Assembly: GCA_034620365.1 (NCBI GenBank) | Contig: JAQGEQ010000237.1 | Coordinates: 20,001-84,000 of the forward strand | Source: Pegea sp. RAD2-039 | Lineage: Eukaryota > Chordata > Thaliacea > Salpida > Salpidae | DNA length: 64,000 bases | Direction: 5' to 3' | Shown: positions 45,901-60,058 of the stretch, piece by piece | Layout of the letters: every line of letters starts with the position of its first letter | Position numbering within the stretch: position 1 is the stretch's first letter | Translations under genes and position numbers: made by a program | The notes under the pieces: generated by a model | What the model saw: the letters and a program-made list of their open reading frames with translations, nothing else | Told to the model about the DNA's origin: nothing | The model's database searches: none

Positions 45901-46448
45901 CAGATTAAATTAGCAACAAATTAAATTCTGAGTTCAAATAAAATTAATTTCTGTAGTTGTAATTTATTTAATTTTTGTTTGAGCAATGATTAAATATTTT
46001 AAATAAAAACATGGTTACATTACTAGGTTTGAAAACAATTTAGATCTAGCTTAAACTTTTAACAAAATTTAGCTTTAAATTTGTGCTTCAATTTTATTTC
46101 AAATATGTTAAAAAATTAAGTTTATTGATTTTACCAGTAAATAAAATTGAAAGTTCCTTTCAAATTCTTCATAATTTTTTAATTCCTCATCTGTTATTAT
46201 ATCAGTGCTGTAAAATAAACTTAATTGTAAATTTCTACTTATTTGAAATGAAAATATGAATAGTGATTTAATACTAACATATATACTTAGTTTGCTATAA
46301 CTTTATTTGTGATTTTAGGCAAATTAGTTAAGTTTATAGTAACACAAAATAGTTTTTGATTTTAACAACTAAACTCTTAATCTGCGTAATAGTTTAAACA
46401 GCTTTATTAATATAGTAAATCTTTCTTATACCTAAAATAAATAGTCAT
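42905..46448 (-). CDS. TNFR-like coiled-coil receptor (gene T-Y3)
   Basis: Spliced model, 268 aa. Exons: 46432-46448, 46135-46207, 45618-45735, 45406-45434, 44922-44964, 44483-44565, 43830-43909, 43173-43333, 42905-43107; optional 45188-45277. The Cys-rich exon reads RNFYDIITNNCKTCEKSPSY with all four Cys. The stalk exon has FKRLQEVENKRINFITKS, which T-Y4 shares and T-Y1/T-Y2 do not. TM HKVLVILILTMVGCAIFWIG; the tail keeps an IYSYNMND-type motif. The lysine-rich last exon has VNIKRYSGL where Y1 has VKRKRCSGL. First-exon caveat as for T-Y1; donor GTATAAG is good here. Confidence 0.55.
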
Positions 46449-47775
46449 GATTAAGAGATAATTTATAATAATAATCTTATAAGCTTTTCACTTTAAACAA
46501 AGTGTTAAAACGTAAAATTACAAAGTTATAATATCTTTAAGTAATTACATAGTTTGTAATAATCAATTCCAATTTTTTGCTTTTATTTAAAAAGTTTAAA
46601 TTTATAAAATCTTTAAGTAATTTGGTTTGACTGTATCTTCAATTTAAACAAAACATTTTGACAACTCAACTTTATTAGTTTTTTGTTCTATAAACATTTT
46701 CTTATTTATAACTACTTATTAGTGAATACATTTTAACATTCATTTAAAATTGTATTCAAAATTATTTAAGTTATTTTGTTACTCAAGAATTTACTATTTA
46801 CAGATGTTTCTCTCTATATATTTCAACTAAAATATCTAAATATTCAAATTTGTACTAACTTCTCCGATAGAGTAGAATTGACAATACAGAAAAGAAATAA
46901 GACGAAATAAAATGGAGTGGACATCATAATGGTTTCTTACTTATATCTGCAAATTATTTAGAAAAAACCTTTTTATCTGTAATGAATATTATAATTAAAC
47001 ATTTTAAGAATATGGTTTGTTTAAACTTTTTTCCGTTCAAACTTTAATCTTTATGGCCTTTTCTTTGCCACTCAAAATTTTTTTGACTGTAATGAATAAA
47101 GTTAATTTCAAACTAATATTTTGAAACAAATCGTGAAGAATATTTTGTTTACGTAATAAAAACCATTATTTGAATGAAAATAATTTACGATTAAACTTAA
47201 AAAACAATCAAAAATTTTTTTAATATTAAGCATTATTCTTTTATTTGAACGGTTTTTTTATTTTTTTTTATAAAGTAATTTATTCATAAAAGTAGGAAAC
47301 TTAGCCCAAAATTATATTAGAAATACAAATTATATATAAATACAAAAAGTTACTCGTTTGCTTACAAAGATTAACAAACTTTAAATGGTAGAACAACACC
47401 TAAAAACTTTATATCATTTCTAAAGCATTTTGGCAACCAACTAAACTTTTTTGTATAAACATCTCATTATTAATATAAAACATTTTGTCTACTAAATAGT
47501 TTCAAATTTCTTCATATCTATTTTGAGTATTTAAACGAGAAACCTGTTAAAAAAATGTCACATGAATTTTTCTGCTAAAAATTAATTTTGATTAAAAAAC
47601 TTGTTTCCTTGAAAAAATTAAGTTTCTTGTTTTAACAATTTTAGAGCAGCTCATAACCAGTTTCTGAATTAAATAAATCTAAGCAACTTAAAAAATTTGT
47701 ATTTTAAAAGTTGCTTTATTAAAATTTACCGAAAAAAAAATAGAAAAACTACAAATTATTTTTATTCAATTTATT
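46449..47775. other. Upstream region of T-Y3
   Basis: AT-rich, no exon seen; keeps the 243-bp segment lost from Y1. Confidence 0.4.
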
Positions 47776-48016
47776 TTAAAATAGTTTCAGTAAAATATTC
47801 GCAAACTTATCTACTTTTTCACTGACCAAGGACTGTCTGTACTCAAGCATTAACAGTTCTACTAACTGAAATTTATGCCTTTCTGTTTCCTTATAAACGT
47901 TCTGAAAAAACATTTTTATTAGTTAATTCTTTATTTGATTTTGATTGACTTTGAACGAAAATTTTGGACCTCAAAAATAAATATCAGAAGTATCAACTTA
48001 GTCGTATCATATACAC
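47776..48016 (-). CDS. Gene D, two 3' exons (Y3)
   Basis: Exons 47970-48016 and 47776-47901, both open, with an acceptor TGTTTTTTCAG. Text as in Y2 with few changes (TTKLILLIFIFE; DKFANILLKLF). Confidence 0.4.
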
Positions 48017-48736
48017 CTTTAGAAAACAAAGCAAAAATAAATAGAAAACTTTTAAACATACCCTTAAGTTAAATAAAAAAAAATTAATTAATTAAAATAT
48101 TGTTTTATCTAATATAGAACAATTTATATACACTTATATATCTTTAGAAACTTATATATAAAAGGTAGCAAAAAGCATTAAAATAATTATGAAAATTAAA
48201 TTTTTGCAGCAATGCTTTTCATAAATTATTTATAGAAAAATTCAGAGGTTTTTATAAATTCTTAAGGAGTTTTTTTATCAGCTAGTTTTTTAATTTTTGA
48301 TTTCATGAAAACATGGAAGTCATCGACGATGAAGCTATTTCTTGTAATTCAAATCAGTTAATTATTTTACTTTTTAATTATTGGATGGGTATAGTGTCTG
48401 TTTTGTTATTGAGTTGATTTTACTTCTAGATTGTAAAGCAAATACTTTTAAAGGTCGTAAACTTAAAAGTTCAAGTTTGTTCTAGTGTAATCACTAGGAT
48501 TTATCATAGCCGTAAGGTTTATGTAAATTTAAGGAAATTGAATAAAACTTGAAGTACTTCAAAAGTAAAAAATCAATATTTGTTTTAACATTTATCTGAA
48601 AACTCTCCCGAACAAATATCTTTAAAAATAATTTAGTAATTAGTCTTATTTTATTTATTCAACACGTGTCTGCAAATTACAGTTCATTTAGCAAACAAGG
48701 TGAACCAGGCAGAATTATGAGGAGTATAGTAGACTT

Positions 48737-49623
48737 TTACTCAACCACAATACAGTGTGCAGAGCTTTTAAAATTATTCACATATACGAATTGTTCTTCT
48801 ACAAAAAAATATAAAAAATAATTCTTGAAAAATTAAAATTAACAAAATACTAAACATGCTTTTTTACGCAATTTTATAAACTCAATCATTTTTTGCTTTT
48901 TTTTAGCAACAGCATGAACTGTTGAATTACTTTCACCATCATCAGAAACTATTAGATTTCTTGACATTGTTGATATTTCCTCATAAATTGCTGAGTTTGA
49001 TATTATTTCGTTTTGAATTTGTAGATCAACATCTTCAGGTAAACTATAAATCACATCTTGAATGTCTGATGAAGGCCCAGAAGGAAGTTTTCTGAAGAAT
49101 AAACGGAAGTAAAAAAAATAAACAATGGAAAAATAAAACAATGATTGAAATGAAAGTTTCACAAATCTTTAAAATTCGTTCCGAGTTGTTTTTAGAGTTC
49201 TTTGAGTCAATAAATTTACAAGAAAGACAATTTTCACATACAAAGTTAGTGTTTGTATATCTTTTACATCTTTTTATAAAACTACAAAAACAATTTGTTT
49301 TTATTACATTCAAACGTCCATTAAAAACCGATAAAAAATCGATAACTAATAAGTTGTTGCCTGAAATATCAATTACTTTCAGGTTTGGCATAAAATTGGC
49401 AAACATAAGAATATGACTTCTATTACATTCCAAGGATATTTTTTATAAGATTTACAAACTAAAATATTTCAATTTCATTATGAGACAAATCTAAAATCTC
49501 AATAAAAGTAGGAAACGAAAACAAAGAAATATTTTTCAACAAATTTCCTGAAAAACCAATTTTCTTTAGTTGTTGAAAGTCTGAAAAATCTGAGTCTTCA
49601 TTCAGAGCAGTTAGTTTGTTTTT
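48737..49623 (-). pseudogene. Gene C, Y3
   Basis: 5' end at the LRR core, frameshift in the TM (five A at about 49130-49134) as in Y2 and Y4, tail YSLPEDVD and SAIYEEI as in Y1. The possible extra terminal exon 48737-48798 codes EQFVYVNNFKSS. Confidence 0.6.
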
Positions 49624-50291
49624 GAGAAAAGAGAGACGCTAAATCTGTCTATTAAAGCTCGGTTATATCTTTAAACATCTTATATTTGTTGTGATAAGAC
49701 GATATTTAATTTTTGTCATTTCAAATGGTCTCCTGTAAGTGATAATTAATTTACTTTTTAATAATTTCAGAAGCAAAACGTTTTTCAAAGTAAAATAATT
49801 ATTTTACAAAATTGAGTTTAAAGTGAATACCAACTAAGAATAATTAGAGTTATGATGCATTACGCTTGTGATTTTCAAAAAATTCGATTTTTTTATTTTA
49901 AAGTCTCAAAACTATAAATCTTTAAATGTAGACAAATTATTTAAAGAAATGCGTTTTTGGTTATTAAGCAGAAACAAATTTTTGAATCTAATTGTTTTTA
50001 AGAATATCCTTTTTATCGGTCAAAAATTTTGTTTGAAATCTAATTATTTTTTGGTATTCTGCTGTTAGCAGCAACTTTAGTTTATTTGAGGTAAAAAACA
50101 GTACTTAATTACTCAAGCGAATTAGCTTAACGTTAAAATACGTCAATGTCAATTTTGATAACTTCACATTATTTTAAATTAAAATTTTATTTAACTAATT
50201 CAACAAAATTCAAATTGAAAAGACATAAAAATGTACAACTCTTTTATTTATTAAAATTTTTATACTTCGATCATATGCTTTTACAAACATT
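49624..50291. other. B-C spacer, Y3
   Basis: As in Y1, with the gene B3 poly(A) signal near its right end. Confidence 0.4.
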
Positions 50292-51323
50292 TTAAAAATT
50301 CAACCAGCAACGTTCTACAATAGTTTGAATAAAGTACACGACAACAGAGAAGCAAGCACAATAAGAACTAAATTCAAAATGACGTTGTATGATATCATTA
50401 GTTTTAACTGATTCTTTTACACAGAATTCTGGAAATTTATCAAAATCTGGAAAGTTAGAAGAACATGAATAGCAATCATCGTTGCAAACAAATGATACAT
50501 TTCCTTGTTTTCTAAAATTTTCAAATTTGTTGATAAACTCACATGAACAGTTCAAATTATTTCCATTTATATTTACACTTAAAACATACCGAAATATTTC
50601 TAAATCGATATTTATTATTTTATTATTGGAAACATCAAATTTTTCAAGTTTCAATTGAAACAATGGAATTGAAGTAATTAAATTATTGTTCAAAAGAAGA
50701 ACTTTCAAATTAATAAATTTTTTAAATGAATTATTTCCAGAAAAAAATATTTCAATTTCATTATGAGACAAATCTAATTCTTCAATACAAGTAGGAAACA
50801 AAAACAAAGAAATATTTTTCAACAAATTTCCTGATAAATCAATTTTCTTTAGTTGTTGAAAGTCTGAAAAATCTGAGTCTTCATTCAGAGCAGTTAGCTT
50901 GTTGTTTCTTGCTGAAAATATTCGAAGATTCTTCGGGAGATTGTTACTTGTTGTATTGATTGATTCAATCTTGTTGTCATCCAGAACTAATTCTTTCAAA
51001 TTTGAAATATCAAGTGCAAGAAAATCGACAGTTTGTAAATTATTTTTGGTAATTTCTAATTCTCTTAGTTCAATGTAGTTATGATCAAGTTTTACTTCAG
51101 ACAAATTATTGTTTGATAAAATCAAAGAATTTATGCGAAAATGTTTTGTAACAAGTGAAAAATTTTGTAAAGTAACATTTATACATGAAACATATTTTGG
51201 AAATAACTCACAGCTAGCTGGAAAAGAGCTTTCTATAGCTGTACTGGTACAAATACAAAATATAAAAGCAAAGTAAATGACAACTAACATTCTAATTAAA
51301 AGAATTTTGTCAGAAGTTAGCAT
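50292..51323 (-). CDS. LRR surface protein (gene B3)
   Basis: 343 aa, intact. Differs from B1 only at one residue of the signal peptide (YFAFIF) and one near the end (RCWLNF), far fewer differences than between A1 and A2. Palindrome AAACTATAGTTT upstream. Confidence 0.85.
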   Translation of the reverse strand: MLTSDKILLIRMLVVIYFAFIFCICTSTAIESSFPASCELFPKYVSCINVTLQNFSLVTKHFRINSLILSNNNLSEVKLDHNYIELRELEITKNNLQTVDFLALDISNLKELVLDDNKIESINTTSNNLPKNLRIFSARNNKLTALNEDSDFSDFQQLKKIDLSGNLLKNISLFLFPTCIEELDLSHNEIEIFFSGNNSFKKFINLKVLLLNNNLITSIPLFQLKLEKFDVSNNKIINIDLEIFRYVLSVNINGNNLNCSCEFINKFENFRKQGNVSFVCNDDCYSCSSNFPDFDKFPEFCVKESVKTNDIIQRHFEFSSYCACFSVVVYFIQTIVERCWLNF

Positions 51324-52735
51324 AACAAATAATAACTTTTTATCACAGAGAAAAAGCTAGAGTCAAACTATAGTTTCAATTTACGTTGACTGTTTGATAA
51401 ATTTTGTTATCCTTTGGTCTTTTAAACCAAAAGTTCATTCTTTTCAAGAAAGTTCATTTTCAGGGTTACATCTATTGTAGTTGGTTAAAAATATACAAAA
51501 GAAAAACTTTTTTTAGTTTTATTTTTGAAAATGTGACTATTGGAACTGAAACAAAAATGTTTTTAAGACTTAAATATTTAAGATTTTTAACTAAAAAACT
51601 GAAAAAAAAAATATTTTTATTCAAATTTTAACATTTACTCAATTTTGCCTTTTAAGTTAGTAACTTTTCCAGTATTTTCTTATTTATAGACTAAATCTTG
51701 CTCTTAAGTTTTCATTTTCATATTTCAATTTAATTTAATTCAATTCCTGAAGATTATCTATGAGATTAGTGGATAGATCAAAGAGAGGATTAATATTAAA
51801 TCACAAGGAAAATTGTCGTTTACTTTAAAGAAAATGTTTGAAAATAATTTATTCAATTTTTTTTTATCTCAAACAAAATATGTTTTTAGTCAGAAGCAAT
51901 CGAACCAACTTCAGATTTTAACTTCAGTTTTTACCAATCATTAACCTTAAGCTGATTTGATTTTATTTAAATTACTTAAAACGGCAATTCTTAATAATAC
52001 TTGAAACTAGTTTTTGATTGAATGACGTCATCAAGTAGAAATCATCTATTGAAAGTTAATTGGTTTCCACGAACAAATATTTGATCACATGAACTGCTTT
52101 GCATTTATCAATAAACTTGAACTTCAAACAACACTCCTTAATATAAAGTATTTATTTTGTTTGAGTTAAAAATTGCAGCAAGAAAATTCTAAAATATTTA
52201 CTTAGTTAAATTGAGGTATTTAAATAAATAAGGAAGTAAAGATTTGTAGACAGTTTCTCATCAGTTATCAAAAATTATCAAAAATCAATGTTTTTTCTAA
52301 ATGAAATTTTCACAAAATATATTTTCAAGTAAATTGTGTTTAATATAAAATATTACTTTATAATCATTTTGACAAATTAAATTTACATAATTTTAGAATA
52401 TTTAATTTGTTTTATGCTATAGATAGAAATCACTATAAATAAAATTTACAATAAAATAATAATATTATGTTAATTAATAAGTTAGTAAAAAAATCTTATA
52501 TATCATAAATATTCATTTTTTTTTATAAATTATAGGAGCAAAGAGATAATTATAAGAGATAGTTATAAGGTATAACAATTTAACATTAATACAAAAACAA
52601 TGGAAATACTGTAGAGGCATAGAGAAACATAAATTGTGAATGTTTCTAATGATTAGTAAGAAGAAGAATATAAATGGTAATACAAACTTCAGAGAGAAAT
52701 AAATTTCTTAAAATTAAGTTTAATATCTGATTGTT
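51324..52735. other. B3 upstream and Y3/Y4 join
   Basis: AT-rich; matches the region upstream of B1 closely. No exon seen. Confidence 0.4.
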
Positions 52736-52946
52736 TCACATTAAATTTTTCTTCTTCAATTTTTTTTCTTTTATTTTTAACCCACTGCACCTTTTTCTTT
52801 TATCTTCTTCCTTTTCTTGACAAGTAACTTTATTATCTGTTAACTTCATCTCTTTTTCAATCTCATCTTGAAGTAGCTCTGTAATATGAGATGAAGCTAA
52901 GTGTTCTTCATCAACGATTTTAAATAGATTAATTTTAATTACCAGA

Positions 52947-55900
52947 TTATTTATCATTCATATTGTAAGAATATTTTGGGTGTCTTTTATATATTTCCCT
53001 AAGAACAGCTTCTACAAGCACCCCCTTTTCATCTGAATTTTTGATATCAGCTTCAACATCATCATGTGATTGAGATTTTTTACTTTGTTTTCTAACAAAA
53101 TTGATTTAAATAAAATAATCTCTATTATTTGAAAAGAAAAAGTTTTCTTTTTCAAATCATTAAAAAGCAAAATAAGTATTCAAAAGTATAAAAAATTAAC
53201 ATAATATTCATTTAATTTTTATTATTTTGTTAGCTCAACTATATAATTTTATAGAAATATAATTTGTAATTTCTAATATTTTCTAAATATCATTTTTTTT
53301 ACTATTGGTTCAATCAAATTTAAAAGGATTAATTGACCTAAACCTCAAACAGAATTATCATTTTCTAATACATATACTTTAAATAAAGTTTTAAGAAACA
53401 TCATTAACTCATCAAACATCAAATGATCTTCATTATTTTTCAGCAAAAGTCTTTCTATAAACTTTTAAATATTAAAACTGAAGTAAATTTTTACCGGATT
53501 AAATGAAAAAATAAAATTATATTTTGCTATTAGTCTGAAAGGAAGTACTTAATAAAATAATCAAAATATGTTGAAGAAACAATTTACCTTGCATAAAAAT
53601 AACCTATCCAGAAGATAGCACAGCCAACCATAGTAAGTATAAGTATCATCAAACCCTTATGGGAATTCTGAAATGCAAAAAAGTGCAATGTTAAATATTG
53701 AAAAGTTATAAAGTAAATTCATTTTCAGAAATATAAAATTTCAGTTAACATTCTAAAACATTTTATTTTTTACGATATTTTTTGAAAATCTATTTTTCCT
53801 TCCTTCTGATTATAACTAATTTAAAAAAAATTGTTTTGAAAAGAATAAGTGAGAAATAGTAACTTCTATTCTATTTTTACATATTTTTGTTTTACAGAGT
53901 CTTTTGATTAATTTTAACTTTGACAAATAAAGTTTTTATTAAAAAGACTTGGTTTCATTCGGGATTCTTTTGTTATTAAATCTCAATTAATTTTTTAGTT
54001 TTATAATAATATCAATTAATATAATTATAACTTTAGTGCAACTAAATTAACTTGGAATGCTTCACATTTAATTAACTTGAAAGGAAATCCAATATTCAAA
54101 TTAAGAACATTTATTCAAAACCCTTATGCTATTAATCAAACTTAATATTCGATATAATTCTACTTTTAAACTTTACTTATTTCAAACTTATTTTTTTAAC
54201 TTGTTACTATTTAGCGATGAATTCTTACTTCCATGGATCCTAATTTTTCATTTATACTTTTTGTGATAAATTTTATTCTTTTATTTTCAACCTCTTGTAA
54301 CCTTTTGAATTCTAAAAACGGAAAAAAGTTACAATACTTTATTTTGACAATAAAATTAGTAAAATGATAATTACTGTAAAAATGTGCAAATATTAGTTTT
54401 GTTTTATAAGGTGGCTTCTACCATTTTTGGTCGCAATTGATATTTATTTATTCATTTTGAAATTTACATAAAATTTAAATATCATTATACTTAAATAGAA
54501 ACAATAAAAATATTTATCATTGATATTGTTATTCTCAATTAAAAATGAATCGTCTTTAAATTTTGATAATTAGTGGTTAAGAGCTTCAAATCTTTATCAT
54601 TGCTTTCAAATGCAGTCATTTATATTTTTATTCAAATTAGTGTTTTGATTTGAAAAAAAAGTATTCAATTCTTGTAAGATACCTTTTATAGATCTGTCCA
54701 ATTTCATTTCCAAGATATTTATTTTCTAAATTATATAAAAAAAAATGTTAGTTAACTGATCATTCACAAATTATCACGATATAAAATATTTTAGTTTATA
54801 CATTTTGTGAATCAATAAATAAATAAAAGATTACTTTAACAAAACTCAATATAGTAATCTTAGTAATCTACTTGTCAATTTTACTTATGCAAAACAATAA
54901 TCGTTAATTATTTATGAAGTTCAAAACTTTCTCTTGTCGCTGTAGAAACTTGCAAAAATGTTAAACAAAAGCAATTTAGTTTATTAAATTGTTTAATCAG
55001 TTCTTCACAGATTTGAAACAATCTCAATGATGCTCTATACTCGTAAGTAAATTTAACATAAGTAATTAAAAACGACGTATTTAACACTTCAAAAAAGAGT
55101 TAAATATAAGGTTCGATTCTGATATAATGCAAATATAGTGAATTAATTATTTATTAAACTAACTTACATGAGAATAATCCAACTCAAGTATTTGATCTAA
55201 GGTTTGAAAACAATAAAAATTAATGTTTTTAAATTTTACAACTAAAATGATTTATTACAAAAAAAAAACATAATTAATGAACCTTAGTTGACTAAATGTC
55301 AAAAGAACTTAAACATTTTTTAATTATTCGTCAATGAAACATATTTTAGAAGTTAATTAAAGTTAAAGAAGCTTAAATACCTTGACAATAAAAGTAAGAA
55401 GGGCTTTTTTCACATGTTTTACACTTATCAGTAATAATGTCATAAAAGTTTCTTCCTTTTGAATTTTCTTTGCATATGTCTATTTTCTCAATGAAATCCT
55501 GTTAATAGGATTCAAAAAATTAAAAACAGAAAATGCTTTCATCATTGAAATTCCACTACAGATAACCATATAAAATTAGGTACAACTTACAAATGTTTTA
55601 ACAAATCGATGATCTCAGAGTTAATTGTTAAATAAATATTATAAATTAAAACTTGTAGCTGAACAGATTAAATTAGCAACAAATTAAATTCTGAGTTCAA
55701 ATAAAATTAATTTCTGTAGTTGTAATTTATTTAATTTTTGTTTGAGCAATGATTAAATATTTTAAATAAAAACATGGTTACATTACTAGGTTTGAAAACA
55801 ATTTAGATCTAGCTTAAACTTTTAAAAAAATTTAGCTTTAAATTTGTGCTTCAATTTTATTTCAAATATATTAAAAATTTAAGTTTATTGAATTTACCAG

Positions 55901-56211
55901 TAAATAAAATTGAAAGTTCCTTTCAAATTCTTCATAATTTTTTATTTCCTCATCTGTTATTATATCAGTGCTGTAAAATAAACTTAATTGTAAATTTCTA
56001 CTTATTTGAAATGAAAACATGAATAGTGATTTAATACTAACATATATACTTAGTTTGCTATAATTTTATTTGTGACTTTAGAAAAGTTAGTTAAGTTTAT
56101 AGTAACACAAAATAATTTTTGATTTTAACAACTAAACTCTTAATTTGCGTAATAGTTTAAACAGCTTTATTAATATAGTAAATCTTTCTTATACCTAAAA
56201 TAAATAGTCAT
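52947..56211 (-). CDS. TNFR-like coiled-coil receptor, shortened tail (gene T-Y4)
   Basis: Spliced model, 195 aa. Exons: 56195-56211, 55898-55970, 55381-55498, 55168-55196, 54683-54725, 54229-54311, 53588-53667, 52947-53091; optional 54950-55039. The Cys-rich exon reads RNFYDIITDKCKTCEKSPSY. Stalk and TM match T-Y3. The tail exon ends early: after HPKYSYNMNDK comes TAA, just before the place where the other copies have the splice donor. The lysine-rich last exon is therefore not reached, although its sequence remains downstream (52736-52940). The tyrosine motif is HPKYSY instead of HPIYSY. Confidence 0.55.
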
Positions 56212-57539
56212 GATTAAGAGATAATTTATAATAATAATCTTATAAGCTTTTCACTTTAAACAAAGTGTTAAAACGTAAAATTACAAAGTTATAATATCTT
56301 TAAGTAATTATATAGTTTGTAATAATCAATTCCAATTTTTTGCTTTTATTTAAAAAGTTTAAATTTATAAAATCTTTAAGTAATTTGCTTTGACTGTATC
56401 TTCAATTTAAACAAAACATTTTGACAACTCAATTTTATTAGTTTTTTGTTCTATAAACATTTTCTTATTTATAACTACTTATTAGTGAATACATTTTAAC
56501 ATTCATTTAAAATTGTATTCAAAATTATTTAAGTTATTTTGTTACTCAAGATTTTAATATTTACAGATGTTTCTCTATATATTTTAACTAAAATATCTAA
56601 ATATTCAAATTTGTACTAACTTCTCCGATAGAGTAGAATTGACAAAACAGAAAAGAAATAAGAAGAAATAAAATGGAGTGGACATCTTAATGGTTTCTTA
56701 CTTATATCTGCAAATTATTTAGAAAAAATCTATTTATCTGTAATGAAATATAATAATTAAACGTTTTAATAATGTGGTTTGTTTAAACTTTTTTTCGTTC
56801 AAACTTTAATCTTTATGGCCTTTTCTTTGCTACTCAAAATTTTTTTGACTGTAATGAATAAAGTTAATTTCAAACTTATATTTTAAAACAAATCCTGAAG
56901 AATATTTTGTTTACTGAATAAAAACCATTATTTGAATGAAAATAATTTACGATTAAACTTAAAAAACAATCAAACATTCTTTTAATATTAAGCATTATTC
57001 TTTTATTTGAACGGTTTTTTTATTTTTTTTTATAAAGTAATTTATTCATAAAAGTAGGAAACTTAGCCCAAAATTATATTAGAAATACAAATTATATATA
57101 AATACAAAAAGTTACTCGTTTGCTTACAAAGATAATAACAAACTGTAAATTGTAGAACAACACCTAAAAACTTTATATCATTTCTAAAGCATTGTGGCAA
57201 CCAACTAAACTTTTTTGTAAAAACATCTCATTATTAATATAAAACATTTTGTCTACTAAATAGTTTCAAATTTCTTCATATCTATTTTGAGTATTTAAAC
57301 GAGAAAGCTGTTAAAAAATTTTTGAATGAATTTTGCTGCTCAAAATTAATTTTGATTAAAAAACTTGTTTCCTTGAAAAAAGTAAGTTTCTTGTTTTAAC
57401 AATTTTAGAGTAGCTCATAACCAGTTTCTGAATCAAATAAATCTAAGCAACTTAAAAAATTTGTATTTTAAAAGTTGCTTTATTAAAATTTACCGAAAAA
57501 AAAATAGAAAAACTACAAATTATTTTTATTCAATTTATT
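56212..57539. other. Upstream region of T-Y4
   Basis: AT-rich, no exon seen. Confidence 0.4.
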
Positions 57540-57780
57540 TTAACATAGTTTCAGTAAAATATTCGCAAACTTATCTACTTTTTCACTGACCAAGGACTGT
57601 CTGTACTCAAGCATTAACAGTTCTACTAACTGAACTTTATGCCTTTCTGTTTCCTTATAAACGTTCTGAACAAACATTTTTATTAATTAATTCTTTATTT
57701 GATTTTGATTGACTTTGAACGAAAATTTTGGACCTCAAAAATAAATATCAGAAGTATTAACTTAGTCGTATCATATACAC
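57540..57780 (-). CDS. Gene D, two 3' exons (Y4)
   Basis: Exons 57734-57780 and 57540-57665, open; the last codons read NILLKLC then stop where the others have LLKLF. Confidence 0.4.
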
Positions 57781-58502
57781 CTTTAGAAAACAAAGCAAAA
57801 ATAAATAGAAAACTTTTAAACATACCCTTAAGTTAAATAAAAAAAAATTAATTAATTAAAATATTGTTCATTCTAATATTGAACAATTTATATACACTTA
57901 TATATCTTTAGAAACTTATATATAAAAGGTAGAAAAAAGCATTACAATAATTATAAAAATTAAATTTTTGCAGCAATGCTTTTCATAAATTATTTCTAGA
58001 AAAATTCAGAGGTTTTTGTAAATTCTTAAGGAGTTTTTTTTATCAGCTAGTTTTTTAATTTTTGATTTCATGAAAACATGGAAGTCATCGACGATGAAGC
58101 TATTTCTTGTAATTCAAATCAGTTAATTATTTAACTTTTTAATTATTGGATGGGTATAGTGTCTGTTTTGTTATTGAGTTGATTTTACTTCTAGATTGTA
58201 AAGCAAATACTTTTAAAGGTCGTAAACTTAAAAGTTCAAGTTTGTTCTAGTGTAATCACTAGGATTTATCATAGCCGTAAGGTTTATGTAAATTTAAGGA
58301 AATTGAATAAAACTTGAAGTACTTCAAAAGTAAAAAATCAATATTTGTTTTAACATTTATCTGAAAACTCTTCCGAACAAATATCTTTAAAAAGATATTT
58401 AGTAATTAGTCTTATTTTATTTATTCAACACGTGTCTGCAAATTACAGTTCATTTAGCAAACAAGGTGAACCAGGCAGAATTATGAGGAGTATAGTAGAC
58501 TT

Positions 58503-59388
58503 TTACTCAACCACAATACAGTGTGCAGAGCTTTTAAAATTATTCACATATACGAATTGTTCTTCTACAAAAAAATATAAAAAATAATTCTTAAAAAAAT
58601 CAAAATTAACGAAATACTAAACATGCTTTTTTACGCAATTTTATAAACTCAATCATTTTTTGTTTTTTTTAGCAACAGCATAAACTGTTGAATTACTTTC
58701 ACCATCATCAGAAACTATCAGATTTCTTGACATTGTTGATATTTCCTCATAAATTGCTGAGTTTGATATTATTTCGTTTTGAATTTGTAGATCAACATCT
58801 TCAGCTAAACTATAAATCACATCTTGAATGTCTGATGAAGGCCCAGAAGGAAGTTTTCTGAAGAATAAACGGAAGTAAACAAAATAAACAATGGAAAAAT
58901 AAAACAATGATTGAAATGAAAGTTTCACAAATCTTTAAAATTCGTTCCGAGTTGTTTTTAGGGTTCTTTGAGTCAATAAATTTACAAGAAAGACAATTTT
59001 CACATACAAAGTTAGTTTTTGTATATCTTTTACATCTTTTTATAAAACTACAAAAACAATTTGTTTTTATTACATTCAAACGTCTATTAAAAACCGATAA
59101 AAAATCGATAACTAAAAAGTTGTTGCCTGAAATATCAATTACTTTCAGGTTTGGCATAAAATTGGCAAACATAAGAATATGACTTCTATTACATTCCAAG
59201 GATTTTTTTTATAAGATTTACAAACTAAAATATTTCAATTTCATTATGAGACAAATCTAAAATCTCAATAAAAGTAGGAAACGAAAACAAAGAAATATTT
59301 TTCAACAAATTTCCTGAAAAACCAATTTTCTTTAGTTGTTGAAAGTCTGAAAAATCTGAGTCTTCATTCAGAGCAGTTAGTTTGTTTT
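58503..59388 (-). pseudogene. Gene C, Y4
   Basis: Same 5' truncation and TM frameshift. The tail part (58653-58928) has YSLAEDVD, SAIYEEI and, uniquely, STVYAVAKK where the other copies have STVHAV. Possible terminal exon 58503-58564. Confidence 0.6.
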
Positions 59389-60058
59389 TGAGAAAAGAGA
59401 GACGCTAAATCTGTCTATTAAAGCTCGGTTATATCTTTAAACATCTTATATTTGTTGTGATAAGACGATATTTAATTATTGTCATTTCAAATGGTCTCCT
59501 GTAAGTGATAATTAATTTACTTTTTAATAATTTCACAAGCAAAACGTTTTTCAAAGTAAAATAATTATTTTACAAAATTGAGTTTAAAGTGAATACCAAC
59601 TAAGAATAATTAGAGTTATGATGCATTACGCAATTTGTGATTTTCAAAAAATTCGATTTTTTTATTTTTAAGTTTCAAAACTATAAATCTTTAAATGTAG
59701 ACAAATTATTTACAGAAATGCGTTTTTGGTTATTAAGCAGAAACAAATTTTTGTATCTAATTGTTTTTAAGATTATCCTTTTTATCGGTCAAAAATTTTG
59801 TTTGAAATCTAATTATTTTTTGGTATTCTGCTGTTAGCAGCAACTTTAGTTTATTTGAGGTAAAAAACAGTACTTAATTACTCAAGTGAATTAGCTTAAC
59901 GTTAAAATACGTCAATGTCAATTTTGATTACTTCACATTATTTTAAATCCAAATTTTATATAGATAAATCAAAAATTCAAATTAAAAAGACATAAAAATG
60001 TACAACTCTTTTATTTATTAAAATTTTTATACTTCGATCATATGCTTTTACAAACATT
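59389..60058. other. B-C spacer, Y4
   Basis: As in Y1; small private changes near 59948-59975. Confidence 0.4.

Larger units (their letters stand above)
42905..52720. repeat. Y block, copy Y3
   Basis: Counterpart of Y1 in the second large copy. B and C regions resemble Y1; the T ectodomain resembles Y4. Confidence 0.85.
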
